NCBI GenBank assembly: GCA_021234155.1
Contig: JAJEKV010000052.1
Location: forward strand, 5,437,606 to 5,501,605
DNA: 64,000 nucleotides
Source: Isoetes taiwanensis
Taxonomy: Eukaryota > Streptophyta > Lycopodiopsida > Isoetales > Isoetaceae
Direction of reading: 5' to 3'
Both the position numbers and the translations under genes were made by a program. Below the pieces are notes generated by a model. The model was given only the letters and a program-made list of their open reading frames with translations, was not told the origin of the DNA and ran no database searches. Positions 11,656 through 22,776 of the stretch are shown here, one piece after another. Positions within the stretch are counted from its first letter, which is position 1, and each line of letters opens with the position of its first letter.

Positions 11656-12045
11656 GTTTCAAGTATTGTACTAGTTTGATACTCATTTTCCTTATGACTT
11701 ATTGGTCATTATGCACGTCTAGGCATGTTCCCGTTCTATTCTTATGCTCCAAACGTTGTGGGTGAACAGCTCGAGGTCAAGATGGCTCAGATTGCCTAAG
11801 TTTCAAGTATTGTACTAGTTTGATACTCATTTTCCTTATGACTTATTGGTCATTATGCACGTCTAGGCATGTTCCCGTTCTATTCTTATGCTCCAAACGT
11901 TGTGGGTGAACAGCTCGAGGTCAAGATGGCTCAGATTGCCTAAGTTTCAAGTATTGTACTAGTTTGATACTCATTTTCCTTATGACTTATTGGTCATTAT
12001 GCACGTCTAGGCATGTTCCCGTTCTATTCTTATGCTCCAAACGTT
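11614..12045 (+). repeat. Perfect 3 x 144-bp tandem triplication of the b561 gene 3' end
   Basis: Three apparently identical units start at 11614, 11758 and 11902, and a five-base start of a fourth follows at 12046. Each unit holds the last 13 codons, the stop codon and about 100 bp of 3' flank (ending CTCCAAACGTT). Identity across copies implies a recent event. Only the first copy is translated. The extra copies lengthen the 3' UTR and may repeat polyadenylation signals. Assembly error is an alternative. Confidence 0.95.
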
Positions 12046-12285
12046 GTGGGTTTATTTGACCATGTTATTGGACGTGCTTGTGTGCTCCCATAATTTTATT
12101 ATTGTTCACTATTTCGAACTTTAATTATATTGTGAAACACCATGTCTTCTGAGTTGAGTTAGAAGACACATTTTGACCCTTTCGCTAGCCGATCAATAAT
12201 ATTTCCATATGAAGTATAAGTGGCAAAGAAGTACTCGCAAATACGTGCTTATGAGAATCAAGCTACTTGTGATTTAATTTAGAAA

Positions 12286-12334
12286 TACAAGAAATTTATC
12301 GTGGCGGCCAAGGCCGCCGCGAACATTTCTCTTT
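12286..12334 (+). repeat. GC hairpin repeat, copy B
   Basis: This is a 49-bp near-perfect palindrome. The left arm is AGAAATTTATCGTGGCGGCC, the spacer is AA, and the right arm GGCCGCCGCGAACATTTCT is nearly its complement. It would fold into a strong stem of about 19 base pairs. Same orientation as copy C. Confidence 0.9.
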
Positions 12335-14945
12335 GTCAAATTTGTGCGAGTTCAAAATAATGTGAACGTCAAGCTTGGTCTCAATTCAAGTCTTCCAAAA
12401 CTTGAACCCACTATCAACTACAAATATGAAGGATTTTCCAGAAAATTTAGAAGCGAGGCCACATAGGAGATTTTTGTGAAGTGGAATTGGTGGCAAAGGG
12501 AACTAGTGTCTGGCTCTACCCAGTACATTGACCATCAGTGTGAAGGTCCACAATCAAAAGAGCCTCAATCCTTTATTACATATGCACAGAAGCACCTATA
12601 AGTAGGCCATCTGACTGGATAGATCAGCAGTGTTGAAGGTCATAAATGAGTAAAAAATGTAAGGTTATTAATGTTAAGATACTGTGTGAGTGTGATTAAC
12701 TAAAAAAAAAAAAAAAAAATCATAGGGAACAAAGCAAATGCATGTGGAGTGTAAACATCCATGTGGATTTGAAAGTTCACACTGAAAATTGGTAAGTGCA
12801 AAAATAACATTGGCCATTAAATTTCCAAACCAAGATATACATGCTCTTTTATAGTTGGCATGAATAATTGAACATGAATAATTGAAGTGGCAAGGTATTC
12901 GAAGATGCACCCCACACATGGGAAATAAAAATAGTAATACTCCATGGCCTCTTAAAAAAAGAAAATAGGAAAGTAAATGCAAATAAGAAATTGCCTTATC
13001 ATGTGGCAATGTTGGGCTTCGCATTGTTGGGCTTGGGTGAGATGCCAACATTTTCAACACATCAATTGAAGACCAATGTGCAAGAAATTTGTTGGCCTAC
13101 TTTTGTTGGCTCTCTTAGTTATGCTTGTTAGATATTAATTTTTGTTTGACATTCTATTTTTCAATGGAGGTTCTTTTTTATCAGATTTGTATTTGTTGCA
13201 ATGCTCGGCATGTTTTTTATTTTCAGGTAGAGACAACAAGAGCATGACTTTAACATTTAAGTGGACAAAGGGTAACATTTCAGTACAATACAAAAAAGAA
13301 CCCATTGAATCTCAACAGGTCGGGAGGACAAACCTGTACCTGTCACTGCAGAGTTGGCTCTTCCAGTTCTGGTGGAGCCTGTTGCTTGAGCCAGGATTAG
13401 GATTTTGTAAATTCTTCTCTGCATGCATCAGATTTGTCCTAGATTTTTCCTTCTCCTTTTTGCAGGTTTGTCACCCACTTTCTTTCGTTTTAGCTTCCTA
13501 TTCCTTATTTTCACTTGGGCAAAGCCTCGATTCTTCTTCCTGAATGGGTCCTTAACAGGGTTTCCAAAAATAAATCAGATTTGCAAGGGCAGAGATGGTG
13601 ATGGTCATGGTTTTGAAGACAGATTCTTTATGAGTTTTCTCAAAACCTAGGGACAATACTCAAGAATAGGCGCACAATGATTTACCTTGCTGCCAGTACC
13701 CTGAGCCCAAATTCAATTCTACTAGCCTTGGATAGCAGCTAAGTTTCGACCTAGTTCTTTCCCACAAATCTGCCATGCCATTTTTTGGTGAGCATTAAGC
13801 CATGCTCCGCGAAAAAAGCTGGGGGGACTTAAGGGCTACACCCGTAGGCGATATATAAAAGCTTCACTCAAGACAGCATGAAAGACTGCAGTTTCGAGCT
13901 TGGAAATGGGGTTGTCGGGTCCCTTCTTCCCATCATTGTTCCTCATCTGAGATCCAAAAGATTTTGGTCTCCATATCCGATTCTAATGCCCATATCATTT
14001 TACCACGAGTTCTAAGGAATCCAATTTTTTTTTAAGAACAGATGGCTTTTCATGCCGCCTCCTTCCAAACTGGCGATGGCAATCTCCCAATCTGTCCTTG
14101 GCTTTGTCAGCAGCCTGATCGGCTTAAGCCGAAGTTCCCTTTTGATGCGTGAAAACTACCGCCCTTCTCTCTGTAGATCTCGACTTGTAATGTGTCCATG
14201 CCCATGCTTGAAACGTCTCAAAATCTATCCCTATCCAGCAGCCTGGGTTGCTAGAATTTGAATGCTCTTCAATCGCTAATCAGAACCTGCAAAACATTTA
14301 AGGCGCCATAGCAAAACACCGGAGAGCTTAGCAACGAAAACAAAGGAGACTCAGCAAAAACAGGGGAGATATTTTATCCGCCATAAATGCTCATAAATGC
14401 GTCTGGACACACATTTAATGTTCACTTAAATATTTAGTGGCGACAAATAATCTGATGAAAAATCTGACATAAAGTCGTCAAAAAAGTGTCATAAAAGCAA
14501 TCATCAGTATACCCGCCAGATAAATGTTAGGCAAAAAAAATCTCTAGGCGATCCTAACCATTTTTTTGACAATTAGTCCCATTCTTTTATATTTGCGTAG
14601 AAGTTGGTGGATCATGGTTCATGCAACATCTAGATCTTGTTTATGATTGATCAATCTAGTTTGCATATGAACTTGGCATCTTCGGTGATCCAATTCTTTA
14701 CTTGAGAGAATTGATGTTCCCAAGATGACATCAATCAAATGGTCGATGATGAAGTAGATCACCGCGGATTCGAAAGTGATGATTGCAGCAATAAAGTCAC
14801 CAAATAATAATATCCTAGGTTATGATGTTGATGAAAATGAAGAGATTGCTAATGCGACCCCAAATTCTTGCATCTACTTGGCAATGATGAACTAGAGGAT
14901 ATTACACATGATATAAGAGATGAAGTGGCTTGGGAGTTTGCCCTA
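12335..14945. other. Non-genic stretch
   Basis: No gene is recognised. Frames at 12674-13060 (minus) and 13142-13543 (plus) are long enough to notice but have low-complexity, hydrophobic translations and no known motif. A poly-A tract lies at about 12702-12719. Confidence 0.45.
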
Positions 14946-15506
14946 ATGTCATCGATTACAGCGTTAATCGCCATTCTTGCACTCGGGACGAAAGCATGCA
15001 TGCATTGCATGCATCGCATGCATTTTTTAGGCCGTTGATCGGTTGGGGATCGCTACTTATTGCGTAGTTCTTCATCGACGCTTTCATCGGCTTTCATCTC
15101 TCTCCAGCATCCATGGCTTCTATTCTTTGATCTCATGCGGAGGAGGGGCTTCTTCTTGCATGAGCTACGTTTTCTTGGCCATTCCTATCCTTTCTAACCT
15201 CTTCTATCTTTGCCCTTTTGTCCGGCCTAGGACAATCTTCAACCTTTTCTCCTCGGATCTAGTATTTGAAGTTCTCCGGTATCTGGATGTTGTTGTGTTC
15301 ATGTTCGTCGCAGCGGTAAGAATGTCATCGATTCGCTGTGAGCGAATCGCCATTCTTGCATACCGTGACGAGCATGCATGCATGCATCGCATGCATGCAT
15401 CGCGATGCATTTTAGGCCGTTGATCAGGGTTGGGGATCGCTACTTATTGCGAGTTCTTCATCGACGTTTCATCGGCGCTTTCTCATCTCTCGGTAGATCC
15501 ATGGCT
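14946..15506 (+). repeat. Direct repeat pair rich in CATGCATG motifs
   Basis: Units at 14946-15118 and 15322-15506 (offset 376 bp) share, in order, ATGTCATCGATT, TCGCCATTCTTGCA, runs of GCATGCATGC, TTTAGGCCGTTGATC, GGGGATCGCTACTTATTGCG and ATCCATGGCT. Small indels separate them. CATGCA is the RY motif bound by plant B3-domain regulators, here repeated several times in each unit. The 203 bp between the units is not recognised. The pair may be remains of short LTRs or a duplicated regulatory segment. Confidence 0.8.
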
Positions 15507-18394
15507 CCCACCCTTCCCCTTATATAATATCTCAAATCAGTCAGATTGTTACATGATGTTCTTTTCAATTTGTCCAAGTCCCTTTCTTCTTTTCAAAGTG
15601 CTGCCTCCTAAAGACTCTGAGACAAAATTCAAGCTTTGAAAGTGAGACAAAATCTAAGCATCGAAAGCACGTTGCTTGAGTTTATTGTGGATATTGAGAC
15701 ATACATAGCAGATTGGATTGTTGAAGTTTCATTCATTGGGGCAGCATGATTTGTGATATTGCTCATGCACATGGCTTCTCATTTTGCAGATGGATTTAAT
15801 ACCTATAGTGGCTTCCATAAATATATGTGCAACTAGCAAGGTCTAGTAATCTCTCACCAATGGCTGATATTTTGCTTAGATTCATGATGACTGTCCCTTC
15901 CAGATTTTAAAGATACTTTCAAGCTTCTTATCTTCACATGTGTGGTTGCAGCTAAGGAGTCTCTTCAGTGAATCACACATGGTTGCAGCTTGAGTCTCTT
16001 TAGGAGTATCTTCCAATTGAGTGCTTTCATATTTAATTATTTGTTTCAATTGAGTGCACTCATTATCTCCTAAGGCTTTATCTCGTTAGTCTTGGTTGTT
16101 TAGGCAAAACAGAGCTGAATGTCTACAACGTGTTGCATGATGTATAATGTCAGACAGAGGCAAATCATTTCAACTAAAGCAAATGATGTCTGGACTCAGA
16201 AAATTTAAATCCGATCTCTTTTGGATGTTGGCTTTGTAGCGGTTCCAATCTTTTGGCTTCAAGGCCATAATCTCAGAATAATCCCAGCATATCTTAACTT
16301 CACATTGCATTAAGAGGACAGATTGTATCTCTTTACAGTTGGAGCTACTTCATTACAAATGGAGTTGTCTTAGTGCTATAAGGAAGGAGTTAGTGATAAG
16401 GAAGGGTTTGGGTGGATTCCAAGTTCGGTTTCCATATATAGTTCGTTTAATTTTCTTCACATAAGGTCTCAATATATTAAAATGCAACGGCACATACCTA
16501 TGCACATGCAAATGTTAGAAAATGTCATGACTATGTGGATTTAAATGAATTGTAACAACTACAAATACTTGAAATTTCACAATTTGGTTGGCTAACATAA
16601 CAACGACATTCCATGTTGTTTCTTGAGTTCTATCTGGTTGCAATGGCATCACAAATCTTTGTTTTCTAGAACAACGGACGCCCATGTTCAACAACCCTAC
16701 CAATCGACATAACATATTGTTGCTTTTTTGTAATAATAAAATTATGCATTAAGATTGTGTGCACCATGTGATGCAAAGTATTTATTCTATCGGGCGAGCA
16801 AAAAACTCAGTCTTACAACCAAGTGCAATCTAATAAGTGATGTTGTGGTATATATGTCATTTGGTATGCTTTCTTTTGCAAGAATAGTTGGACAATTGCA
16901 TCAATATGTTCTTTGTTCTAATGTTGGTGTACCATTTGGAACTCCGTCAAATAACATTCCCTCCAAGTCAGTGATGATGGACAATGGACATCCATGCCTA
17001 GCATATATGTGCCACCACTATACAAGTATAATTCATATTCTATATATTTTTATATTTTCAACATTCAAATTTAACATGTAATAAAATAACGGCTAAGGTT
17101 AGCCAAATGGCTATTTTGTAGCATTTTTGCCAAGAAAAATGGCTAAAGTAAATGGAAAAAATTGCCCCAAAAAAAGAAAATTTTAGCCTAATTTTTTTTG
17201 CCGACTAAATGAGTTTCTAGATTGGATAGCCAAATCTCCACCTCCAGACAACTCCACTTGGACAACAATTAACCAAACCTAAGAAAGAGTGGACTTGGGA
17301 AAATGGATGGATTAGCCTAGTAGCCAACACCAAGATATATAGGAACTTTAGGAAATTACTTGTTTCAAGTACGAAGTTGAAGTAGGAACTTCTTATTTCA
17401 AGTATGAAGTTGAATTATCAGAGGGAGGACCACATCTAGAAGGAAGACTGCACTTTTTCTTTGAGCTTTGAACATGTGTGAATATGTTTATGTCTTTGTT
17501 TTATTTTATATTAAGATAAGATAAGGAAGTTATAACAATGATTATAATTGCACTATTTATGCTACATTGGGCGCCATTTATTTTTTTATATTAAATTTCA
17601 TAAGTTCAACGTCTTTAAAGGCTTGGATATTTTAAAATAAGGATAGGAAGAAGAAGAAGAAGAAGAAGAGATTTTAACGTCACGCCACAAGGCAGCGTCC
17701 TATCGGACATGTGACACTTTACAACACACCCAGATGGGTCCTGCCCCCACCACTTTACATTGCTGAAGTGGGTTTGACTCTACATAGCCAAGACCATTTA
17801 GGTTAGCCAAGTGTTATAAACTTCTACCTCCAATTCGAAGGTAGTTTAGCTAAACCGATTTGGCTATACTAAAAATATAGGATTAGTAATTTATTCCATG
17901 TTTAAAATCACTAAAACCAAGAGCATTCCTTTCTCTCTTACCCACCTTCCAAATTAGCAAGGTATTATAGAATGTATTTATGCCCGGCAATGCCAGGCAC
18001 CTGTTACTAGTTAGTCACTGAGCTTTGAATTTTTGAAAATATTTTGGGATTTTGTTCGAGTATTCCAAGGTGTTCCCATTCAATAGCCTATATCAAGTAA
18101 TTTTGTCAGTGGAAGTTGTCTCTCCCGCGCTTGATCTCCAGGATTCTTCTTATGCAAACTTCTCCTCAAGAAGATGAACATTCAGTGTTTTGGCCTTGCT
18201 TTGAAAACCTCATGGCTTCTTTACTCAATTTTGAAGATAAAGGATTGCATCTAGCAGGCTCTTCTAGGTCTAATCATTGCAGCATAGAGATTTGTATGTC
18301 TGACGAGGAAGATCAAGATCCACAAAGAACTTTTAAATTTGTGATTTATGCTAATATCATGTTCAAGTCCACAAAAAAAAGCCCTTTTTTTTTT
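15507..18394. other. Non-genic stretch
   Basis: No gene is recognised. It contains a duplicated phrase (TTTCAAGTA(C/T)GAAGTTGAA, near 17365 and 17397) and a (GAA)n microsatellite at about 17648-17669. A 95-codon frame at 18116-18403 ends in a poly-T run and has no recognisable domain. The region near 17090-17860 is again rich in TGGCTA words, like other decayed repeats here. Confidence 0.45.
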
Positions 18395-18600
18395 TTTTTT
18401 TGAAGTGTATCTTTAACATGACACTAGGACGGATATCTTATGGGTATGTCCGTGGTTTAAACATGTCCACATTCGATATTGAAGATGCTCAATGCGGTCA
18501 TTTAGAATATTCTACTAGGCAAATTACTATATATAATGCATATATGTTCATTAATATTTTAGCTTAAGAGTCCATTCAAGGAAACGTTGTTATAAAGATA
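18395..18600 (+). repeat. Dispersed repeat, copy 1 (pairs with 38370-38600)
   Basis: A poly-T run is followed by GCGGATAT-like sequence, then AAACATGTCCA, GAAGATGCT and AGGCAAATTACTATA. The same order of phrases occurs at 38370-38600 with moderate divergence, so both belong to one old repeat family. This copy lacks the internal tandem duplications seen in the other. Confidence 0.65.
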
Positions 18601-18681
18601 TCTTGATTAAATTCTAGGTTCATGAGATATCTAGATTCATGAAATAGCCTAGAGGAATGTGGACATAAACATCTTAATTAT

Positions 18682-18730
18682 TACAAGAAATTTATCGCGG
18701 CGGTCAAGGCCGCCGCGAACATTTCTCTTC
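18682..18730 (+). repeat. GC hairpin repeat, copy C
   Basis: Same 49-bp palindrome as copy B, with one base change in the left arm (GCGGCGGTC). It is intact. A (GAAA)n microsatellite follows at about 18811-18842. Confidence 0.9.
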
Positions 18731-18842
18731 ACCAGCTCGTTTATACATGCTAGAACACGCTTTGTTTGAACCTGCATTCATTCGCTTTGTGTTCAGTGCC
18801 CGAACTATAGAAAGAAAGAAAGAAAGTAAGAAAGAAAGAAGA

Positions 18843-20008
18843 GTGCTGATCATAACAACTATAAGATTCCCGATTATATATATATTTTTTTTCAAACATG
18901 CCATGCAATGATAGCCAGTGGAATATGAACCTGGACGGGGGAACACCCGTATCCAATGGTCTGACCATCATGCCATGATCACCATGAACACAGATCATGC
19001 ATGCCACTCAATAATAGTTAGTGGGTTTATTGTGAATTAAGTTCCCAATGGTATAATTTCGTTACGAAGTTAGTTAGCACCCTAAAAGCCAAGATGCTAT
19101 AGGGCAAAGTTCCCCATAGACTAAATAACTCTAAGAAATTGCAAGATTAAGCTGAGCTCAAAATTTATTGTTGCTATATGTGTCCACCATGGTATAAATA
19201 ACCCTAGGAGATTGCAAGCTTCAGCTAGGCCTAAAACTTATTATCAGAACGTAAACCGCCGTTTGGGCAAAATTCCTGGAATATTCGCTAAATGTTTATT
19301 GTGGTAATTTTTGGGTTTACGACTGTCTGGTGGCGCCGCTTACAGCGCCGCCATTCATTTTCAAGCAGAGTTTGCCATTTCGAGCGGCCGGCAGACCTTC
19401 CCATTCAAGCGCACAGAGCTCTCGAGAGGGCAATACGGTGGGTTTTTGTCCCAGAATACCAAAGGCGAGCTCTCCAGAATCCCAGACCATAGCTATGGTG
19501 CTATCTTTTCAAGAACAATCTCCATCGCAGGATACCACTCGCCGCCAGATTCAAGAACAACTCTTGCAAAATACCTTGATCCGGCCAGAGGTTATGTTGC
19601 CCCTCAAAGTGGCCTTTTCGCAAAGATCCTCTCGTGAGTTTATGCTAGCGGATCTTGCATTGCTCTTGTTCTTCCTTAAAATATCTTGTTAGCTCCATAT
19701 CCGAGGTATAGCCAGTCATAGCCGGACCTTCTTTAAAATCACATTCCGCACCATAGCAAGAAAGAGTGAAGGGCCAAGACCTTCCTTAAAATCCCGTTCC
19801 TGGCCATAGCGCGAGATTGAAGGCCAAAATCGCCCTGCTTGCAAGAATCCCAAGAACGGAATTTTGCCCAAGCGTTGGTTCACGCTGGTAGCCGCGGATC
19901 TCGGGGTTTCCGGCCGGCTACCTAGCACATATAATTGATCTGCGGCGCCGCCGCCGGTTACCGCCAGAAACCCCTCGATCCGGCCGGTTACCTAGCACAT
20001 ATAATTCA
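18843..20008. other. Non-genic stretch with short duplications
   Basis: No gene is assigned. Frames at 19311-19692 overlap in three frames, with none clearly protein-like. Two short duplications are visible: GACCTTC(T/C)TTAAAATC near 19726 and 19782, and GGCCGG(C/T)TACCTAGCACAT near 19911 and 19981. The segment is richer in GC than its surroundings. Confidence 0.4.
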
Positions 20009-20067
20009 GTTTCACATTTTTCTTTTTTCTTTTTTTTTTTTATTTTCATGGTTCTCCGCCGCAATCT
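20009..20067 (+). repeat. Dispersed 60-bp T-rich repeat, copy 2
   Basis: Second copy of the block at 3129-3188, ending TTTTCATGGTTCTCCGCCGC. It lies about 310 bp upstream of the TruA-type relic. Confidence 0.6.
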
Positions 20068-20379
20068 AAACACGGCGGACTAAGCCACGTGTGCGGCTAG
20101 ATAGCTAAGGAGGAGAGGAAGAAAGATGCGCTCTGCACCGGATTTTTGCCGGATTGATCTCTCCTGTTCTGTTCTTGCTGAGGTCTCCTCTCTATTTTCG
20201 CAGCTGGAAATGCTGTAGCTATGGCTCCTCTCTTCATGATCTCGGACCACCAAAACGAAGGGAAAAAAGTAGGTATAGGGATAAGGATACATTTCGGGAC
20301 AGAGGGAGCATGGAGCGGGATGCTGCATTTAGGGCTTAGGCATTGGGGTTTAGGGCTTTAGGCGAGGAAGGTATGCGCT

Positions 20380-21808
20380 ATGGCGATGAATAGAAAGAGA
20401 TCTAGAGCAGAAATAAGCGGCGAGGCAATATACAAACAGAAATCGGAGATAGCAGAACCAGCATCCAAGATAATGAATCTAGTGATCGGACTCTCTCAGC
20501 GTTACCTAGTTACTGTAGAATACATAGGCACCCGATTTTATGGTTTTCAGAAACAAGAAGATTGCAGGACAGTTCAAGGTGTTCTGGAGGTAAGACTTCC
20601 GCATTTGCCTTTGCACGTCCATTGGAAATCTAAGAAATAATGTTGTCTTTTAGGAAGCTTTTGCAAAGCTTGTTGGGCAGCCTGTTACTAGTGCTTGTTC
20701 AAGTAGGACGGTATGAAGACTTTAGCCCATTTCTGTTCGGCTCATTTCCATGCTTTATTTTCTTTATTTGCATTTGCTTATTTGTTAAATTTAAGGATGC
20801 TGGAGTTCATGCTTTGCGTAACGTTTGTCATGTGGATGTTGTGAGAACCAGCAAACGAAAACCTGGTGAAGCGGTAACATGCAACAATCAATATTTGAGA
20901 AAGATAGAGCCTGGAATGTGAGCAATCATTTAAATCTCCAAGCTATGCAGGTGGAGGGATATGCTTCTTTTCTTCATCTGAATCTTTGAGGTTTATGTTT
21001 TTGCTGATCCACTATTTCTTTGCAGAGAGCTTGTGATTTGTTAGTTGGTCATCATGATTTCAGTTCCTTCCGTGCAGCTGGCTGTCAGGTATAGTTCTGC
21101 ACTAGATGAGTTTGATGTGTGGGGTTAGGCAGCAGAATTTATCGTCCTGCTTTAGGCAAGGTCCCCTGTGAAGACATTGGATGAGATCAATACCTTAGAA
21201 ACTCCTTTGTGGCCCTGTTTTCCATCACAAGCGGAGCCTAATCAGCTTAAATTTGGTGGGCAGGGACAACAGGTTGATGTTGAGCAGGTGGCTGACAGGT
21301 CTGTAACCAAGCTTGATGTTTATCAAGCGACATATCACTAACAAGTTAGGTCCTTTTTCAGCAGCAAGAAACAGCGACATATCACTAACAAGTTAGGTCC
21401 TTTTTCAGCAGCAAGAAACAGCTGCACTGCAAGGGCGCAATCTTTTTTGTATCATCAGGTATGTACATTGTTCTTCTTAACCTTAATTTGGTTCAATCAG
21501 TAAAACATGTATTCAATATCTTCAGGTCCGTCTCATGGTTGGTACTATCAAAGCTGTTGGCTCTGGAGTCCTTTCAGTAGATGATGGTTAGTGTGTAAGA
21601 TGATTAGTATAGTATTATGTCGGTTCACAATTTCTAGTTGGAATGTTTCTGAGAGGGATGCATGGATGCAGTGAAGAGAATTTTGGAGGCAAGATCTGTC
21701 ACATTAACTCCAGTAATGGCACCTGCCTGTGGACTCTATCTTGCGGACGTCAATTATGACTTCAACAGCTCATTTATCTCAACAGAACCAACCGAAGAGA
21801 TTTGCTGA
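20380..21808 (+). pseudogene. TruA-type tRNA pseudouridine synthase gene lacking its central exon(s)
   Basis: The family converts uridines in the tRNA anticodon arm to pseudouridine. Exons visible are 20380-20589, 20654-20710, 20796-20873, about 20891-20950, 21026-21088, 21156-21298, a block ending at 21458, 21526-21596 and 21672-21808. They give YLVTVEYIGTRFYGFQKQED, the catalytic SRT+DAGVHAL motif (Asp kept, split by an intron), FEKDRAWNV, the RACDLLVGHHDFSSFRAAGC block, then FLYHQ+VRLMVG and PVMAPACGLYLADVNYD. The family segment between the DAGVH block and FEKDRAW (about 60 residues, including the RYxAxxRxYxY region) is absent: only 17 bases separate a good GT donor at 20874 from the next exon, out of frame. 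A 47-bp tandem duplication at 21327-21420 also disturbs one acceptor. It is probably a pseudogene by internal deletion. Other splice sites are intact, so the loss looks fairly recent. Confidence 0.88.
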
Positions 21809-22728
21809 TGCAAGAATTTTATTGTTCCTGGCAGAATATACCATTTGGTACTACTGAGTAGCTTTAATGTTGTCATGATAGGTGATGTCCAATGCAGAAA
21901 TCTGCAGAATACCACATGTGAACATAGATTATAGTTGTCATGAAACAATACTGAGCACAATATCTTTGCAAGGCAATGGACCTGAAATACAATTTTTCCA
22001 GCAGTGCATTCACAAGTTTTAATCTAAACATAGGCACTAGGGCAGCCCCACATTAAGGCGTAAGCTATGATTATCCAAATATTACCTACCAACATAAGCA
22101 AGTTAGAATTCTGGGCAGTACTGCGAAATCACACTAGGGCAAGCCATATCAAGAGAGAAGCTATGATTCTCCAAATTTTAACCACCAACATAATCGAGTA
22201 GAATTTTGGATGCAGCAACTAAAGCAAATATGCACAGCATGGTCTTACATGTTGCGTTTCTTACATGTTGCGTTAGTGCTGATCTTTGCCCTGATATAGA
22301 TTGCTGCCATCAAATATCTCAACTTCCAAAAGAGATAACCGCGGAAGCAGAATTAGCCTTATATAGTTTTAAACAAGGTGCTAAGGGTTGTCCTCACGAA
22401 TGGGGACATGTCTGTAGAATTGAGAACTGAAACATGCAACTTAGATCTTAAAACCCAGCATGTGAATAGAGCATAAATTCTTTTAACATTGCTCATATTG
22501 CAATCACACCATCGTGAAAGACGAAGGCCTTCTGTGCCAAATGATGTATAAGCAATGTTCCTAACTCAAGCTCGCAAAGTGAGTCTTAAAATTTGAACCT
22601 CATTTTGAAAGACTTGAAATAACAGTATTTTCTTCAATACGAGGGCAAAGCATCATGGCTTGAGATCCGCTTGATGGCTTTCACTTGGTTCCAAGTTGAC
22701 ACAAATTCCCCCCTAACGAATTTAGAAG
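21809..22728. other. Non-genic stretch downstream of the TruA relic
   Basis: No gene is recognised. A diverged duplication is visible: TAGGGCA.GCC plus TATGATT(A/C)TCCAAAT near 22040-22085 and 22135-22180. A 74-codon frame at 22206-22430 is unrecognised. Confidence 0.4.
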
Positions 22729-22776
22729 AAGAGAAATGTTCGCGGCAGCCTTGGCCGCCGCGATAAATTTCTTGTA
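22729..22776 (-). repeat. GC hairpin repeat, copy D
   Basis: Inverted copy of the hairpin repeat, with arms AGAAATGTTCGCGGCAGCC and GGCCGCCGCGATAAATTTCT. With copy C it forms an inverted pair enclosing 4.1 kb that contains the TruA relic. The pairing may be chance because each copy is itself palindromic. Confidence 0.9.

Noticed and set aside
12286-12334. GC hairpin as a Helitron 3' end
   Set aside because: The hairpin is followed by ...TTTCTTG rather than a CTRR terminus, and both flanks are conserved, unlike a true terminus.
13142-13543. 133-codon frame
   Set aside because: Phe/Leu/Ser-rich translation of AT/T-rich DNA, with no domain and overlapping frames; likely chance.
15043-15423. 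126-codon frame spanning the RY repeats
   Set aside because: It reads through both direct repeats and the CATGCATG array (MHRMHAS), so it is probably a by-product of the repeats.
18116-18403. 95-codon frame with acidic stretch
   Set aside because: It ends in a poly-T-encoded Phe run, has no homology I recognise, and adjoins a dispersed repeat.
18682-22776. Copies C and D of the hairpin repeat as terminal inverted repeats of a 4.1-kb transposon carrying the TruA gene
   Set aside because: Each copy is itself a palindrome, so inverted pairing is expected half the time; no target duplication is seen at the outer edges.
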